From an uncultured Collinsella sp. (GTDB taxonomy: Bacteria; Actinomycetota; Coriobacteriia; Coriobacteriales; Coriobacteriaceae), in the NCBI GenBank assembly GCA_958403385.1, contig CATXXC010000015.1:1-53670 (forward strand): a DNA stretch of 53,670 nucleotides, given 5' to 3'. Both the position numbers and the translations under genes were made by a program. Below, in pieces: positions 1 through 8,114 of this stretch. How positions within the stretch are numbered: the stretch's first letter is position 1; each line of letters begins with the position of its first letter. Under the pieces are notes generated by a model that saw nothing but the letters and a program-made list of their open reading frames with translations, did no database searches and was not told the origin of the DNA.

Positions 1-373
1 GGACCCCCGACAGGGAGTCCGGCACACCCAGGGCGGTCCGCGCGATCACCGCGGCGTCGCGCTCGTCGGTGTTGGCCTCGCCGGCGAACAGCCCGGCGGC
101 GCGGCTGGCGGCGAGGCCGGGCAGGTGGGCGACCCCCAGACCCGCGGCGCGGGCGCGCCTCACGGCGAGGGACCCTATGTTGCGGAACTGGTCGACCACG
201 ACGAGCGTGCCGGCGGGCACGGAGGCGAACAGCGCGTCGAGCTCGGCCTCCCTGTTGCGGACGGGGGCGCTGGACAGCACCTCCCCGTCGCGGTCGATCA
301 GGCAGGCCCAGTGGGAGGACTTGCCGACGTCTAGGCCGAGCACGGCCGCGGGCCTGGTCGATGGCGCTTTCAC
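1..373 (-). CDS. IS110-family transposase, N-terminal fragment
   Basis: The frame is open to the window edge and starts at GTG 373, with GGAAGG about 8 nt upstream. The first ~124 residues form the RuvC-like DEDD catalytic domain of IS110 transposases. Visible motifs are LGLDVGKSSHW (first Asp, residue 15), VVVDQFRN (second acidic strand, Asp 61) and NTDERDAAVIA (Asp 103 and Asp 106). In the family this enzyme acts with a structured bridge RNA to join element and target. The C-terminal Tnp20 domain with its serine lies outside the window, so whether the full gene is intact cannot be judged. No frameshift is visible in the part present. Confidence 0.85.
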   Translation of the reverse strand, partial: MKAPSTRPAAVLGLDVGKSSHWACLIDRDGEVLSSAPVRNREAELDALFASVPAGTLVVVDQFRNIGSLAVRRARAAGLGVAHLPGLAASRAAGLFAGEANTDERDAAVIARTALGVPDSLSGV

Positions 374-600
374 GGTGGTATCCTTCCGGTAGTCGTTCGA
401 CCGGATGGCCTCCCCCTCGGCACTCACATTACCAGCCGCGGCGCCTGCCCGGCACTTTCCTATCAGCCGTCGGGGGCGGCGCGTCCCGCGCCGGCAGCAC
501 CCAACAGGCCCTCTCGGGGGCAGGGACATTCGGCCGTGCGCGGGCGCCCGGTCGGCGGCCCGTTCTGGGCGCGCCTCAATCGTAGCCCGAGACGGGCCCG
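374..600 (-). ncRNA. Candidate IS110 bridge RNA region
   Basis: About 225 nt of non-coding, very GC-rich DNA lies directly upstream of the transposase. In IS110-group elements the left end at this position encodes the bridge RNA that specifies target and donor. Several GC-rich self-complementary stretches are visible. I have not folded it, so exact ends and loops are unknown. Confidence 0.3.
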
Positions 601-736
601 GGCTGACAATTTCGACTGTAATGGACATACTCGGTATTTAAGCTCTGGTTCAAAGAACCTTAACCTTCCTAAAACCTAAGTCATACGCACTTAGATATGC
701 TTATAGTACTGGACTCAAAAAACTTTATAGTCGATG

Positions 737-765
737 TATATATGAGCACTGGGTGGGCATATATA
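737..765. promoter_or_regulatory. Dyad upstream of hsp20
   Basis: TATATATG (737-744) and CATATATA (758-765) form a perfect 8-bp inverted repeat with a 13-nt spacer. It lies 67 nt before the hsp20 start in an AT-rich promoter region. It does not match the CIRCE or HAIR consensus. It could be an operator or a 5' leader hairpin. Confidence 0.3.
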
Positions 766-831
766 AGAGCGTCAAAAGAAGTCCCAGTCACCTGGAAGAT
801 GACTCGGCAGTCCTATAAAGGAGTGGTAAAC

Positions 832-1263
832 ATGGCAAGCATGGTTCCTTATCGTTCGGTTTTTGGCGTTCGTCCCTCTGCAAGCTCGCTGTTCGATCTG
901 TTTGATGATATGAGCGACCTAGCGAACAGCTCGATTGCCTCTAAGGCGTTCCCCGTTGACGTTGAGGATAAGGGCGATGGCTATGAGGTCAAGGCTTATC
1001 TGACCGGCGTCGCCAAGGACGATATCGATGTCGAGCTTAACGAGGGCCGTCTGTCCATTAGCGTGAATGTCGAGGAAGACGAGGAGAACGAGGGCAAGAA
1101 CTTCCTGCAGAAGGAGTTCAGCTCGTACAGCGCGACGCGTGGCGTGTATCTTAAGGACGCTTCGAGCGAGGGCCTCTCGGCTAAGTACGCTGACGGCATC
1201 CTGACCGTTACGGTTCCCAAGATCGTCGAGAAGAAGAACGTTACGAAGATCTCCATCGAATAA
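832..1263 (+). CDS. Small heat shock protein, Hsp20/alpha-crystallin family
   Basis: This 143-residue protein has the family's usual length. It starts at ATG 832, with AAAGGAG 8 nt upstream; an open frame further upstream lacks an RBS and looks like promoter DNA. A short N-terminal arm is followed by the alpha-crystallin beta-sandwich from about residue 40 (FPVDVEDKGDGYEVKAYL) to a conserved C-terminal end (ADGILTVTVPKI). Family members are ATP-independent chaperones that hold unfolding proteins as oligomers in the cytoplasm. It is monocistronic: its own promoter region carries a dyad at 737-765, and a strong terminator follows at 1297. It is the only stress-chaperone gene in the window. Confidence 0.95.
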   Translation: MASMVPYRSVFGVRPSASSLFDLFDDMSDLANSSIASKAFPVDVEDKGDGYEVKAYLTGVAKDDIDVELNEGRLSISVNVEEDEENEGKNFLQKEFSSYSATRGVYLKDASSEGLSAKYADGILTVTVPKIVEKKNVTKISIE

Positions 1264-1296
1264 CTTCGTTGGTGTTCTTCGCTATTAAAAGACAAC

Positions 1297-1330
1297 AAAA
1301 GGGGCTGGGAAGCGATTCCCGGCCCCTTTT
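1297..1330. terminator. Bidirectional terminator, hsp20 / metallo-hydrolase
   Basis: AAAAGGGGC and GGGAA pair with TTCCC and GCCCCTTTT around a GCGA loop. A-rich and T-rich flanks on both sides suit termination of both convergent genes. Confidence 0.85.
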
Positions 1331-1345
1331 GCTGTTTAGGACAGT

Positions 1346-2155
1346 CTATTGAATGGTTGCTGGCCGATACTGGCTTGCGGGGCGTATCGAGAGTTTTCGC
1401 GATCCTTGGAGAAGGGTTGCGGAGCTGTCGACCTCGTCATCCAGGGTTGCGGCCAGAGCTTTGGCATAGCTTTTGACGGTAAGGCTCGGACGATTGTTAT
1501 CTTGGCTGATATGCATGGCAATGAGCTGTTCGGTGCGATCGGTAACAAGTTCGCGCGCGGCTTCGGCGGCTTGACCATTGGAGAGGTGTCCCCTTGCAGA
1601 CAGGATGCGCTCCTGAAGAAAGCGGGGATATTCTCCCTCGCGCAGCATGGTCACATCGTGGTTGCTTTCGAGCGCGAGGACTCGACAATCTTTGAGGGTG
1701 TTCATGGCTTGGCTCGATAGCTCTCCGGTGTCGGTGGCAAAGCCGATGGAATCATCGAGGGTGTCGAATCGATAACCGACTGGATTGATGACATCGTGTG
1801 ATGTTGAGTAGGTTTGCACGTGAATGCCGGCAATGGATAGGGCGTCGCCGGGATCGAATTCCTCGACAGGCAGATGCGAAAGATTTTCTTTGTTCGAAAG
1901 AGTGCCCCTGCTGGCAAAGAGGGGGCCGTGCCAGTGCTTGCACCAGACATCGAGGCCCTTGATGTGATCGCTATGCTCATGAGTAATGAGAAGAGCCGAG
2001 ACGTTGTCTGTCGAGAGTCCCAGTTCTGCCATGCGCTTTAATGTCTCGCGGCGAGACAGTCCGTCATCGACCATAATGAGCCCCTGCGGGCCCTCGATGA
2101 GTGCGCAGTTGCCTTTAGAGCCGCTGCCAAGGAAATGAAGGTGCAGACGAGACAT
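1346..2155 (-). CDS. MBL-fold metallo-hydrolase, YycJ/WalJ-like
   Basis: This 269-residue cytosolic protein has the metallo-beta-lactamase signature HEHSDH at residues 59-64 and an N-terminal FLGSGSKGN typical of the YycJ/WalJ group. Family members are zinc or manganese phosphodiesterases, some with 5'-exonuclease activity; the substrate here is unknown. I chose ATG 2155. A TTG-initiated extension to 2203 would run into the tilS ribosome site. The gene is divergent from tilS across a 48-nt gap, so the promoters must overlap. In many Firmicutes relatives sit beside the WalKR system, but no such genes are seen here. Family assignment is firm, function is not. Confidence 0.85.
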   Translation of the reverse strand: MSRLHLHFLGSGSKGNCALIEGPQGLIMVDDGLSRRETLKRMAELGLSTDNVSALLITHEHSDHIKGLDVWCKHWHGPLFASRGTLSNKENLSHLPVEEFDPGDALSIAGIHVQTYSTSHDVINPVGYRFDTLDDSIGFATDTGELSSQAMNTLKDCRVLALESNHDVTMLREGEYPRFLQERILSARGHLSNGQAAEAARELVTDRTEQLIAMHISQDNNRPSLTVKSYAKALAATLDDEVDSSATLLQGSRKLSIRPASQYRPATIQ

Positions 2156-2203
2156 AAGATTCCAAAGGATACAATGGGTGCGGACGAATAGAGGAGGAAG
2201 CAA

Positions 2204-3742
2204 ATGCCTACGGTATCACAGCATTACGGACACCATGCCGTGCCCGGGGCAGTCGATGAGACCCGAACGAGGCAGCAGGCTGCTCCTGTCGTGCTCATGG
2301 TATCAGGCGGCGCGGACTCGACGGCACTGCTTCTTATGGCGTGCACATCAAAGCTGGATATCCAAGACGGGCGCGGTGTTGCCCCCATTGCTCGCGAGCG
2401 CCTGCATGTGCTGCATGTAAACCATCATCTGCGCGGCAAGGCGTCCGATGGCGACGAGGCCTTTGTGCGTGAGCTCTGCGCGAAATATGGTTTGCCGCTG
2501 TGCGTGGAGCACGCTTATTTTGATGGGGAGTCGGGCAATATTGAGGCCGCGGCCCGCGAGGTGCGCTATGCCGCGGCGCGGAGGTATGTTCGCGAGCTCT
2601 GCGCCCAGACGGGGGCACCGCGAACGGCGGCTCGTATCTGCACCGCGCACACGTCTTCGGATCGCGCGGAAACGTTTTTGATGAACGCGATTAAGGGTTC
2701 AGGGCCCGCTGGCCTATCGAGCATTCCTCGCCGGAGGAATATTGTGGTGCGTCCCTTGCTCGACCTAACTCATGGCGAGCTCGTGGGCTATCTACAGGTA
2801 CATGGTCAGCCGTGGCGTGAAGACGAGAGCAATGAGGATATCTCGTATCTGCGAAACTACGTGCGCCATCGAGTGATGCCGGTGGTGGCGCAGCGCAACG
2901 CGAGCGTCTGCAAGACGATTGGCGCCGCCTGCGAGATCTTAGGCGATGAGGACGCGTTTTTGTCTCAGCTTTCGGCACAGGCGTTTCGAAGCTGCCTGCG
3001 TAAGGAGGCGGCGGGCGCGCTGGTGCTCGATGCCAGGCGCCTTGCTGCGGCCGAGGTGGTAATCGCGCGGCGTATCGTGCGACTGGCAATTAAGCGCATC
3101 GATCCGGACGCTCGTCCAGAGATGCGACATGTGGAGCGAGTCCTTTCCTGCGTTGCCGAGGGCGCCGGCTCGGTCACGCTTCCGGCGGGGATTGACGCAC
3201 GCATTGAGTTTGGCATGCTGGCGTTTAAGGCGCCGGCGGCTCGCGAGGGCCTGGTCGCGGACTGGGTTACCGTACCCGGTCGTTTGCCGTTGGGCGGGGG
3301 ACGTATGCTGGTCACAGAACCGATGGCCGTTGAGCCGGGATGCGATATCGTGCGCCGCGCCCGTGAGCTTGCGGCTGCCGGGGAAGTGACAGCTTTGGTA
3401 GACGCGGCTGCCCTGGGTTTTGCCGACAGCGATAGTGAGCGGATCCTGGCGGGCTCGCGTGGCGAGATCCCTGCCGAGGCGCGATTGGCGCGCCTGTGGG
3501 TGGACGGTCCCGCACCGGGAGACGTGATGTGCCCGTTAGGGATGAGTGGCCGAAGCAAGAAAGTATCCGACTTGCTAGGTGAGGCTCGCATTCCCGTTTC
3601 CGAGCGCGCCGGCGTGCCCATGGTGAGGACGGCGCCGGGGGGTGCCGTGGTGTGGGTCGCCGGAGTTCGCGCGGACGAGCGTTTTAAGTGCACGGCCGCA
3701 ACGCGCGTGGCATATCTGCTTCGTGTGGTCGATGCGGAATAG
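2204..3742 (+). CDS. tilS: tRNA(Ile)-lysidine synthetase TilS
   Basis: This 512-residue enzyme ligates lysine to C34 of the tRNA-Ile with CAU anticodon, using ATP, so that it reads AUA. The N-type ATP pyrophosphatase P-loop SGGADS is at residues 34-39. It is followed by conserved LHVNHHLRG and by TAHTSSDRAETFLMN. The C-terminal half is weakly conserved, as expected for the tRNA-binding domains. ATG 2204 follows GAGGAGG at good spacing. It heads the classic tilS-hpt-ftsH order found in many bacteria, although a 147-nt gap and a possible promoter precede hpt. Confidence 0.95.
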   Translation: MPTVSQHYGHHAVPGAVDETRTRQQAAPVVLMVSGGADSTALLLMACTSKLDIQDGRGVAPIARERLHVLHVNHHLRGKASDGDEAFVRELCAKYGLPLCVEHAYFDGESGNIEAAAREVRYAAARRYVRELCAQTGAPRTAARICTAHTSSDRAETFLMNAIKGSGPAGLSSIPRRRNIVVRPLLDLTHGELVGYLQVHGQPWREDESNEDISYLRNYVRHRVMPVVAQRNASVCKTIGAACEILGDEDAFLSQLSAQAFRSCLRKEAAGALVLDARRLAAAEVVIARRIVRLAIKRIDPDARPEMRHVERVLSCVAEGAGSVTLPAGIDARIEFGMLAFKAPAAREGLVADWVTVPGRLPLGGGRMLVTEPMAVEPGCDIVRRARELAAAGEVTALVDAAALGFADSDSERILAGSRGEIPAEARLARLWVDGPAPGDVMCPLGMSGRSKKVSDLLGEARIPVSERAGVPMVRTAPGGAVVWVAGVRADERFKCTAATRVAYLLRVVDAE

Positions 3743-3889
3743 CGTCCCACGCCAGCTATTCTGTGCGACGTTGACGGTATTCCCGCGCTGATGGCGTACG
3801 GGCTGGAAAATATTCCCCGTGCGCTGCTAGAATGTGAGGTTCGCGTCCATACGGCGGTGTGTGGGCGATAAGCACAAGAAAGGGTTGTC

Positions 3890-4438
3890 ATGGCTTCTCA
3901 ACATCCGGATATCGAGAAGGTTCTGTTTACGCAGGAGGATATCGACGGTATCGTCTCTCGCCTGGGCGAGGAGATTACGCGCGACTACGCGGGTAAGGAT
4001 CTGGTGCTGATCGCGGTCCTACGCGGCGCCGTGGTCTTTATGGGCGACCTGATGCGCAAGATCGAGCTGCCGACCAACATCGATTTCATGGCTGTTTCGA
4101 GCTATGGCGACGGTGTGAAGTCCTCGGGTATCGTGCGTATCATTAAGGACCTGGATATCGACATCCGCGGTCGCGACGTGCTGATCGTCGAGGACATTCT
4201 GGACTCGGGCCTGACGCTCAAGTATCTGATGAAGAACCTCGAGAGCCGCAAGCCCGCTTCTCTGGAGGTCGCCGCCTTCCTGTGGAAGGACGTTGAGGAC
4301 CGCGTCTCGGCCATCACGCCCAAGTATGTTGGAACCCATTGCCCCGATGCCTTTGTGGTGGGCTACGGCCTCGACTATGCCGAGCGCTATCGTAACCTTC
4401 CGTATCTGGGCATTTTGAAACCGGAGGTTTATTCGTAA
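3890..4438 (+). CDS. hpt: Hypoxanthine phosphoribosyltransferase
   Basis: This 182-residue purine salvage enzyme transfers phosphoribose from PRPP to hypoxanthine or guanine. The PRPP-binding loop VLIVEDILDSGLT is at residues 97-109, and the flexible-loop segment SSYGDG follows beta-strand FMAVS at about residue 67. The length is typical of bacterial Hpt. The start follows AAGGG. A TAGAAT -10-like box at 3828 suggests its own promoter. It ends one base before ftsH (TAA G ATG), so the two are almost certainly cotranscribed and perhaps translationally coupled. Confidence 0.96.
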   Translation: MASQHPDIEKVLFTQEDIDGIVSRLGEEITRDYAGKDLVLIAVLRGAVVFMGDLMRKIELPTNIDFMAVSSYGDGVKSSGIVRIIKDLDIDIRGRDVLIVEDILDSGLTLKYLMKNLESRKPASLEVAAFLWKDVEDRVSAITPKYVGTHCPDAFVVGYGLDYAERYRNLPYLGILKPEVYS

Positions 4439-4439
4439 G

Positions 4440-6575
4440 ATGCCCGACGACCATAACGATAACAATTCCCAGACTCCCCGGGAGCCTAAGATCCCGGGGA
4501 TGCCCGGAGGCAAGAAGCCCACGCGTACGGGCTGGCTGTATTTTATTTTGGCTTGCGCGCTTCTGGGCTACGCCTTCTTTAACATGGGCTCCGGCTTTGC
4601 CAATTCCAGCAATACCGTTAAGCTCGCGACGAGCGAGATGGTGAGCGCCATCAAGCAGGATCGCGTCGAAGATCTGACCTATACGGTTCAAGACGGAAGC
4701 GTGACGGGTCATTACTGGAAGACGAAGAAGGACAAGGGCGATACGAGCGAGCTCAAGAGCTTCTCCTCGACCTATGTCGGCTCCGATTCGCTTGCCGAGC
4801 TCATGGCGGAGCACCCCGATACCAAGTACATCGTCAACACCAACGATCCCGATTTTTGGGGCGACTTGGCGATGAGTGTGCTTCCGACGATCGCCCTTAT
4901 CGCCATCATGTTCTACTTTATGCGCCAGATGATGGGCGCCAACAACAGGAACATGCAGTTTGGCAAGACCAACGCCAAGACCAACGAGGCCACACGCCCC
5001 AAGGTCAAGTTTGAAGACGTTGCCGGCGTGGACGAGGCAGTCGAGGAGCTCGAGGAGATCCGTGACTTTTTGAGCGATCCGGATCGCTATCGCAAGCTGG
5101 GCGCCAAGATCCCGCGTGGCGTGTTGCTGGTTGGCCCTCCGGGCACCGGTAAAACGCTGCTGGCCAAGGCCGTTGCCGGCGAGGCGGGCGTGCCGTTCTT
5201 TAGCATCTCGGGTTCCGACTTTGTCGAGATGTTCGTAGGTGTCGGCGCCAGCCGTGTGCGTGACCTCTTTAAGGAGGCCAAGTCCCAGGCCCCGTCGATC
5301 ATCTTCATCGATGAGATCGATGCCGTGGGACGTCAGCGCGGAGCTGGCTTGGGCGGCGGTCACGACGAGCGCGAGCAGACGCTCAACCAGCTGCTGGTCG
5401 AGATGGACGGCTTTGAGGAAAGCGAGTCGGTCATCCTGATCGCCGCCACCAACCGCCCCGACATTCTGGATCCGGCGCTGCTGCGTCCCGGTCGTTTTGA
5501 CCGTCAGGTTACGGTCGACCGTCCGGATGTGAAGGGCCGCGAGCAGATCTTGCGCGTGCATGCCGAGAACAAGCCGATGGACGAGGACGTTAAGTTTGAG
5601 AAGCTCGCCCAGATGACCGTTGGCTTCACTGGTGCCGATCTGGCAAATCTGCTCAACGAGTCTGCGCTGTTGGCTGCCCGCCGCCATCGTTCCGTGATCT
5701 CGATGGACGAGGTCGAGGAATCGATGGAGCGCGTGATTGCCGGACCGCAGCGCAAGGGTCGCGTGATGACCGAGGCCGAGCGCACCACGATTGCCTACCA
5801 CGAGAGCGGTCACGCCCTGGTGGGTCACATCCTGGAGCACTCCGATCCGGTCCACAAGATCTCGATCGTCAGCCGCGGCCAGGCGCTGGGCTACACGCTG
5901 CAGCTTCCGCAGGAGAACCACTTCCTCAAGACCAAGAACGAGATGCTCGACGAGCTCGCCGTGTTCTTGGGCGGTCGCGTTGCCGAGGAGCTCATGTGCG
6001 ATGACATCACGTCGGGCGCGAGCAACGATCTGGAGCGCGCAACCAAGATGGCGCGCGAGATGGTCACGCGCCTGGGCATGAGCGAGGAGCTGGGCACGCA
6101 AGTGTTTGGCGAGGCGCAACATCAGGTGTTCCTTGGTCGCGATTACGCCGATCACCAGGATTACTCCGAGGAGACGGCGCGCCGCATCGATATCGAGGTC
6201 CAGCGCATTATGCGTGAGGCCCATCGTCGTGCGGTCGAGATTCTGGACGCCCGTCGCGATCAGCTCGATCTGATGGCGAAGGTGCTGCTTGAGCGCGAGA
6301 CCGTCGAGGGCGACGCCGTGAACGCCCTGCTCGACAACGAGTGGAATGCCTACCTTGAGCGCGAGGGCGATATCCTGGCGGCCAAGGAGGAGCGCAATGC
6401 CAAGGCGGCCGGCATGCCGACCAAGAAGCGCGTGCCTCGAATGAGCGAGGAGGAGCTGGCGGCTGATGCCGCGGCCTTTGCGCAGGCGGCCATGCAGGAG
6501 GATGCCGAAGCCGCATCCGATGATGCTGACGATGACCATGCCGTCGTCGATGCCGACACCGACGCCGACAAATAG
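4440..6575 (+). CDS. ftsH: ATP-dependent zinc metalloprotease FtsH
   Basis: This 711-residue membrane protease degrades misassembled membrane proteins and short-lived regulators as a hexamer. Order: cytoplasmic tail, TM1 about 31-50, extracytoplasmic segment, TM2 about 144-162, then AAA+ with Walker A GPPGTGKT (232-239), Walker B FIDE (289-292) and second region of homology TNRPDILDPALLRPGRFD (337-354). The M41 protease domain follows with HESGH (454-458). The C-terminal tail is acidic and alanine-rich (about 670-711), a low-complexity extension. The start codon follows the hpt stop by one base, and a strong terminator at 6587 ends the operon. Confidence 0.98.
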   Translation: MPDDHNDNNSQTPREPKIPGMPGGKKPTRTGWLYFILACALLGYAFFNMGSGFANSSNTVKLATSEMVSAIKQDRVEDLTYTVQDGSVTGHYWKTKKDKGDTSELKSFSSTYVGSDSLAELMAEHPDTKYIVNTNDPDFWGDLAMSVLPTIALIAIMFYFMRQMMGANNRNMQFGKTNAKTNEATRPKVKFEDVAGVDEAVEELEEIRDFLSDPDRYRKLGAKIPRGVLLVGPPGTGKTLLAKAVAGEAGVPFFSISGSDFVEMFVGVGASRVRDLFKEAKSQAPSIIFIDEIDAVGRQRGAGLGGGHDEREQTLNQLLVEMDGFEESESVILIAATNRPDILDPALLRPGRFDRQVTVDRPDVKGREQILRVHAENKPMDEDVKFEKLAQMTVGFTGADLANLLNESALLAARRHRSVISMDEVEESMERVIAGPQRKGRVMTEAERTTIAYHESGHALVGHILEHSDPVHKISIVSRGQALGYTLQLPQENHFLKTKNEMLDELAVFLGGRVAEELMCDDITSGASNDLERATKMAREMVTRLGMSEELGTQVFGEAQHQVFLGRDYADHQDYSEETARRIDIEVQRIMREAHRRAVEILDARRDQLDLMAKVLLERETVEGDAVNALLDNEWNAYLEREGDILAAKEERNAKAAGMPTKKRVPRMSEEELAADAAAFAQAAMQEDAEAASDDADDDHAVVDADTDADK

Positions 6576-6586
6576 TCTTTGTGGCG

Positions 6587-6622
6587 AAAGCCTCCGCGGG
6601 GAAACCTGCGGAGGCTTTTTCT
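6587..6622 (+). terminator. Terminator of the hpt-ftsH operon
   Basis: AAAGCCTCCGC (6587-6597) pairs perfectly with GCGGAGGCTTT (6608-6618) and a T-run follows. Confidence 0.9.
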
Positions 6623-6643
6623 TTTGAGCGATATGGGGCCGTC

Positions 6644-6705
6644 TGTTGATTGGGGACAGACTTAAATGAGCGTTTTCACGCATTTAAGTCTGTCCCCAAT
6701 CAACA
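6644..6705. repeat. Perfect 25-bp inverted repeat
   Basis: The left arm 6644-6668 and right arm 6681-6705 are exact reverse complements around a 12-nt loop that itself contains CGT/ACG. The arm core reads TGGGGACAGACTTAAATG. It lies just after the ftsH terminator and 60 nt before the aminotransferase start. It looks like a REP-type element rather than a terminator, because no T-run follows. Confidence 0.85.
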
Positions 6706-6764
6706 TTGCTGCGGCACTTTGCTCGGCTAAAGCGTACAATAGCGCCTATGCGAAAGGGGAACAG

Positions 6765-7949
6765 ATGATCAACGAAACTATGTATGCTCGCGGTGCGGAA
6801 AGCTCCATCATCCGTGAGATTTTTAGCTATGGCCTTGAGCGCAAGGCGCAGATCGGTGCGGAAAACGTATTCGATTTTTCGCTGGGCAATCCGAGCGTTC
6901 CGGCACCCGCTGCTGTGGCGGAGTCCATTAAGAAGGCCCTGGAGCTGCCGAGCGACCAGCTGCACGGCTACACGCCCGCACCGGGCCTGCCGCAATGTCG
7001 TGCCGCTGTGGCCGAATCGCTCAACCGCCGCTTTGGCACGAGCTATGAGGGCAAAGACGTCTTTATGACGGTGGGTGCCGCGGCTTCGCTCACCTGCGCG
7101 CTCAACGCCGTTACGAATCCGGGCGACGAGGTTATTGTTATCGCCCCGTACTTTCCGGAGTATCGCGTTTGGATTGAGAAGGCCGGCTGCACGTGTGTCG
7201 AGGCGCTTGCCAACGAGGACACATTCCAGCTGAGCGTGGATAACGTATTCAAGGCGATCACCGACAAGACGGCAGCCGTCATTATCGACTCGCCCAACAA
7301 CCCGACCGGTGCCGTATATACGCGCGACACGCTGACGCGACTGGCCAATGTTCTGCGCGAGGCCAACGCTCAGCGCGATCCCGAGAATCCGATTATGCTC
7401 ATCTCGGATGAGCCGTACCGCGAGATCGTGTACGGTGCCGAGGTGCCTTGGGTGCCCTCGATCTACGAGCACACCATCGTGTGCTACTCGTATTCCAAGT
7501 CGCTGTCGCTGCCGGGTGAGCGCGTGGGGTGGATCTTGGTTCCCAACACCAATCCGCAGGCTGCCCGTCTGATGCCGGCCGTTGCCGGTGCCGCCCGTAC
7601 GCTGGGCTTCGTGTGCGCGCCGGCGCTCTTTCAGCGCGTAATTATCGACTGCATCGATGAGCCGAGTGACGTTGAGGCCTATGCACGCAACCGCACCGCG
7701 CTTACCGACGCACTAGCGGAGTATGGCTACACCTATGTTGAGCCGGATGGCGCGTTCTACCTATGGGTGAAAGCATTGGAGCCCGATGCGAATGCGTTTT
7801 GCGAGCGCGCAAAGAAGTATGAGTTGCTTGCGGTTCCCTCGGACAGCTTTGGTATGCCGGGTTGGTTCCGCCTGGGCTATTGCGTGAGCTACGAAACGAT
7901 TGTCAATTCGCTACCCGCTTGGAAACAGTTGGCGGACGAGTATCGTTAA
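6765..7949 (+). CDS. Class I/II PLP-dependent aminotransferase
   Basis: This 394-residue enzyme has fold type I. Visible motifs are substrate loop SPNNPTGAVY, SDEPYREI with the PLP-contacting Asp and Tyr, and YSYSKSLSLPGERVGW with the Schiff-base lysine. The length fits the aspartate/alanine aminotransferase subgroup; the precise amino acid substrate cannot be read from sequence. I start at ATG 6765 behind AAAGGGGA. A longer frame would begin inside the inverted repeat at 6644-6705 and has no RBS. It is probably monocistronic: the repeat precedes it and a GC-rich hairpin (7984-8014) follows. Confidence 0.9.
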   Translation: MINETMYARGAESSIIREIFSYGLERKAQIGAENVFDFSLGNPSVPAPAAVAESIKKALELPSDQLHGYTPAPGLPQCRAAVAESLNRRFGTSYEGKDVFMTVGAAASLTCALNAVTNPGDEVIVIAPYFPEYRVWIEKAGCTCVEALANEDTFQLSVDNVFKAITDKTAAVIIDSPNNPTGAVYTRDTLTRLANVLREANAQRDPENPIMLISDEPYREIVYGAEVPWVPSIYEHTIVCYSYSKSLSLPGERVGWILVPNTNPQAARLMPAVAGAARTLGFVCAPALFQRVIIDCIDEPSDVEAYARNRTALTDALAEYGYTYVEPDGAFYLWVKALEPDANAFCERAKKYELLAVPSDSFGMPGWFRLGYCVSYETIVNSLPAWKQLADEYR

Positions 7950-7983
7950 AAGTAAAGCGCTCTGCCTACAATGTTTTACGTGA

Positions 7984-8014
7984 AACGGGGTTTGGTGTTA
8001 AGCCGGACCCCGTT
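7984..8014 (+). terminator. Possible terminator of the aminotransferase gene
   Basis: AACGGGGTTTGG and CCGGACCCCGTT form a hairpin with one T-G type mismatch region. The following sequence is not T-rich, so termination would be weak. Confidence 0.4.
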
Positions 8015-8048
8015 GTCATGGACGTTGTGTCTTTGGGATGGAGTGGTT

Positions 8049-8077
8049 TTACGACTATCGAAGGCTATGCGTACAAT
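8049..8077 (+). promoter_or_regulatory. Possible promoter of the PHP gene
   Basis: TTACGA, a 17-nt spacer and TACAAT resemble a housekeeping promoter 38 nt before the start codon. Confidence 0.35.
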
Positions 8078-8114
8078 GAATATAAGCGACGGCCGTGCCA
8101 GATAAGGAGACCTG

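Larger units (their letters stand above)
1..600 (-). mobile_element. IS110-family element, 5' part (runs off the window)
   Basis: The transposase start and its upstream flank lie here, and the rest of the element is beyond the left edge. The outer boundary is not marked by terminal inverted repeats, as is normal for IS110. I place it near 600 because the very GC-rich sequence stops abruptly there and AT-rich sequence of the hsp20 promoter region follows. The boundary is therefore approximate. Confidence 0.6.

Noticed and set aside
4314..6683. A very long open frame antisense to ftsH
   Set aside because: It lies opposite a certain gene and has His/Leu/Gly-biased composition typical of the reverse strand of GC-rich codons, with no RBS or family motif. 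Similar antisense frames opposite the EF-G-like gene (13463-15535) and opposite EIIBC and gatZ (24637-27765) were dropped for the same reason.
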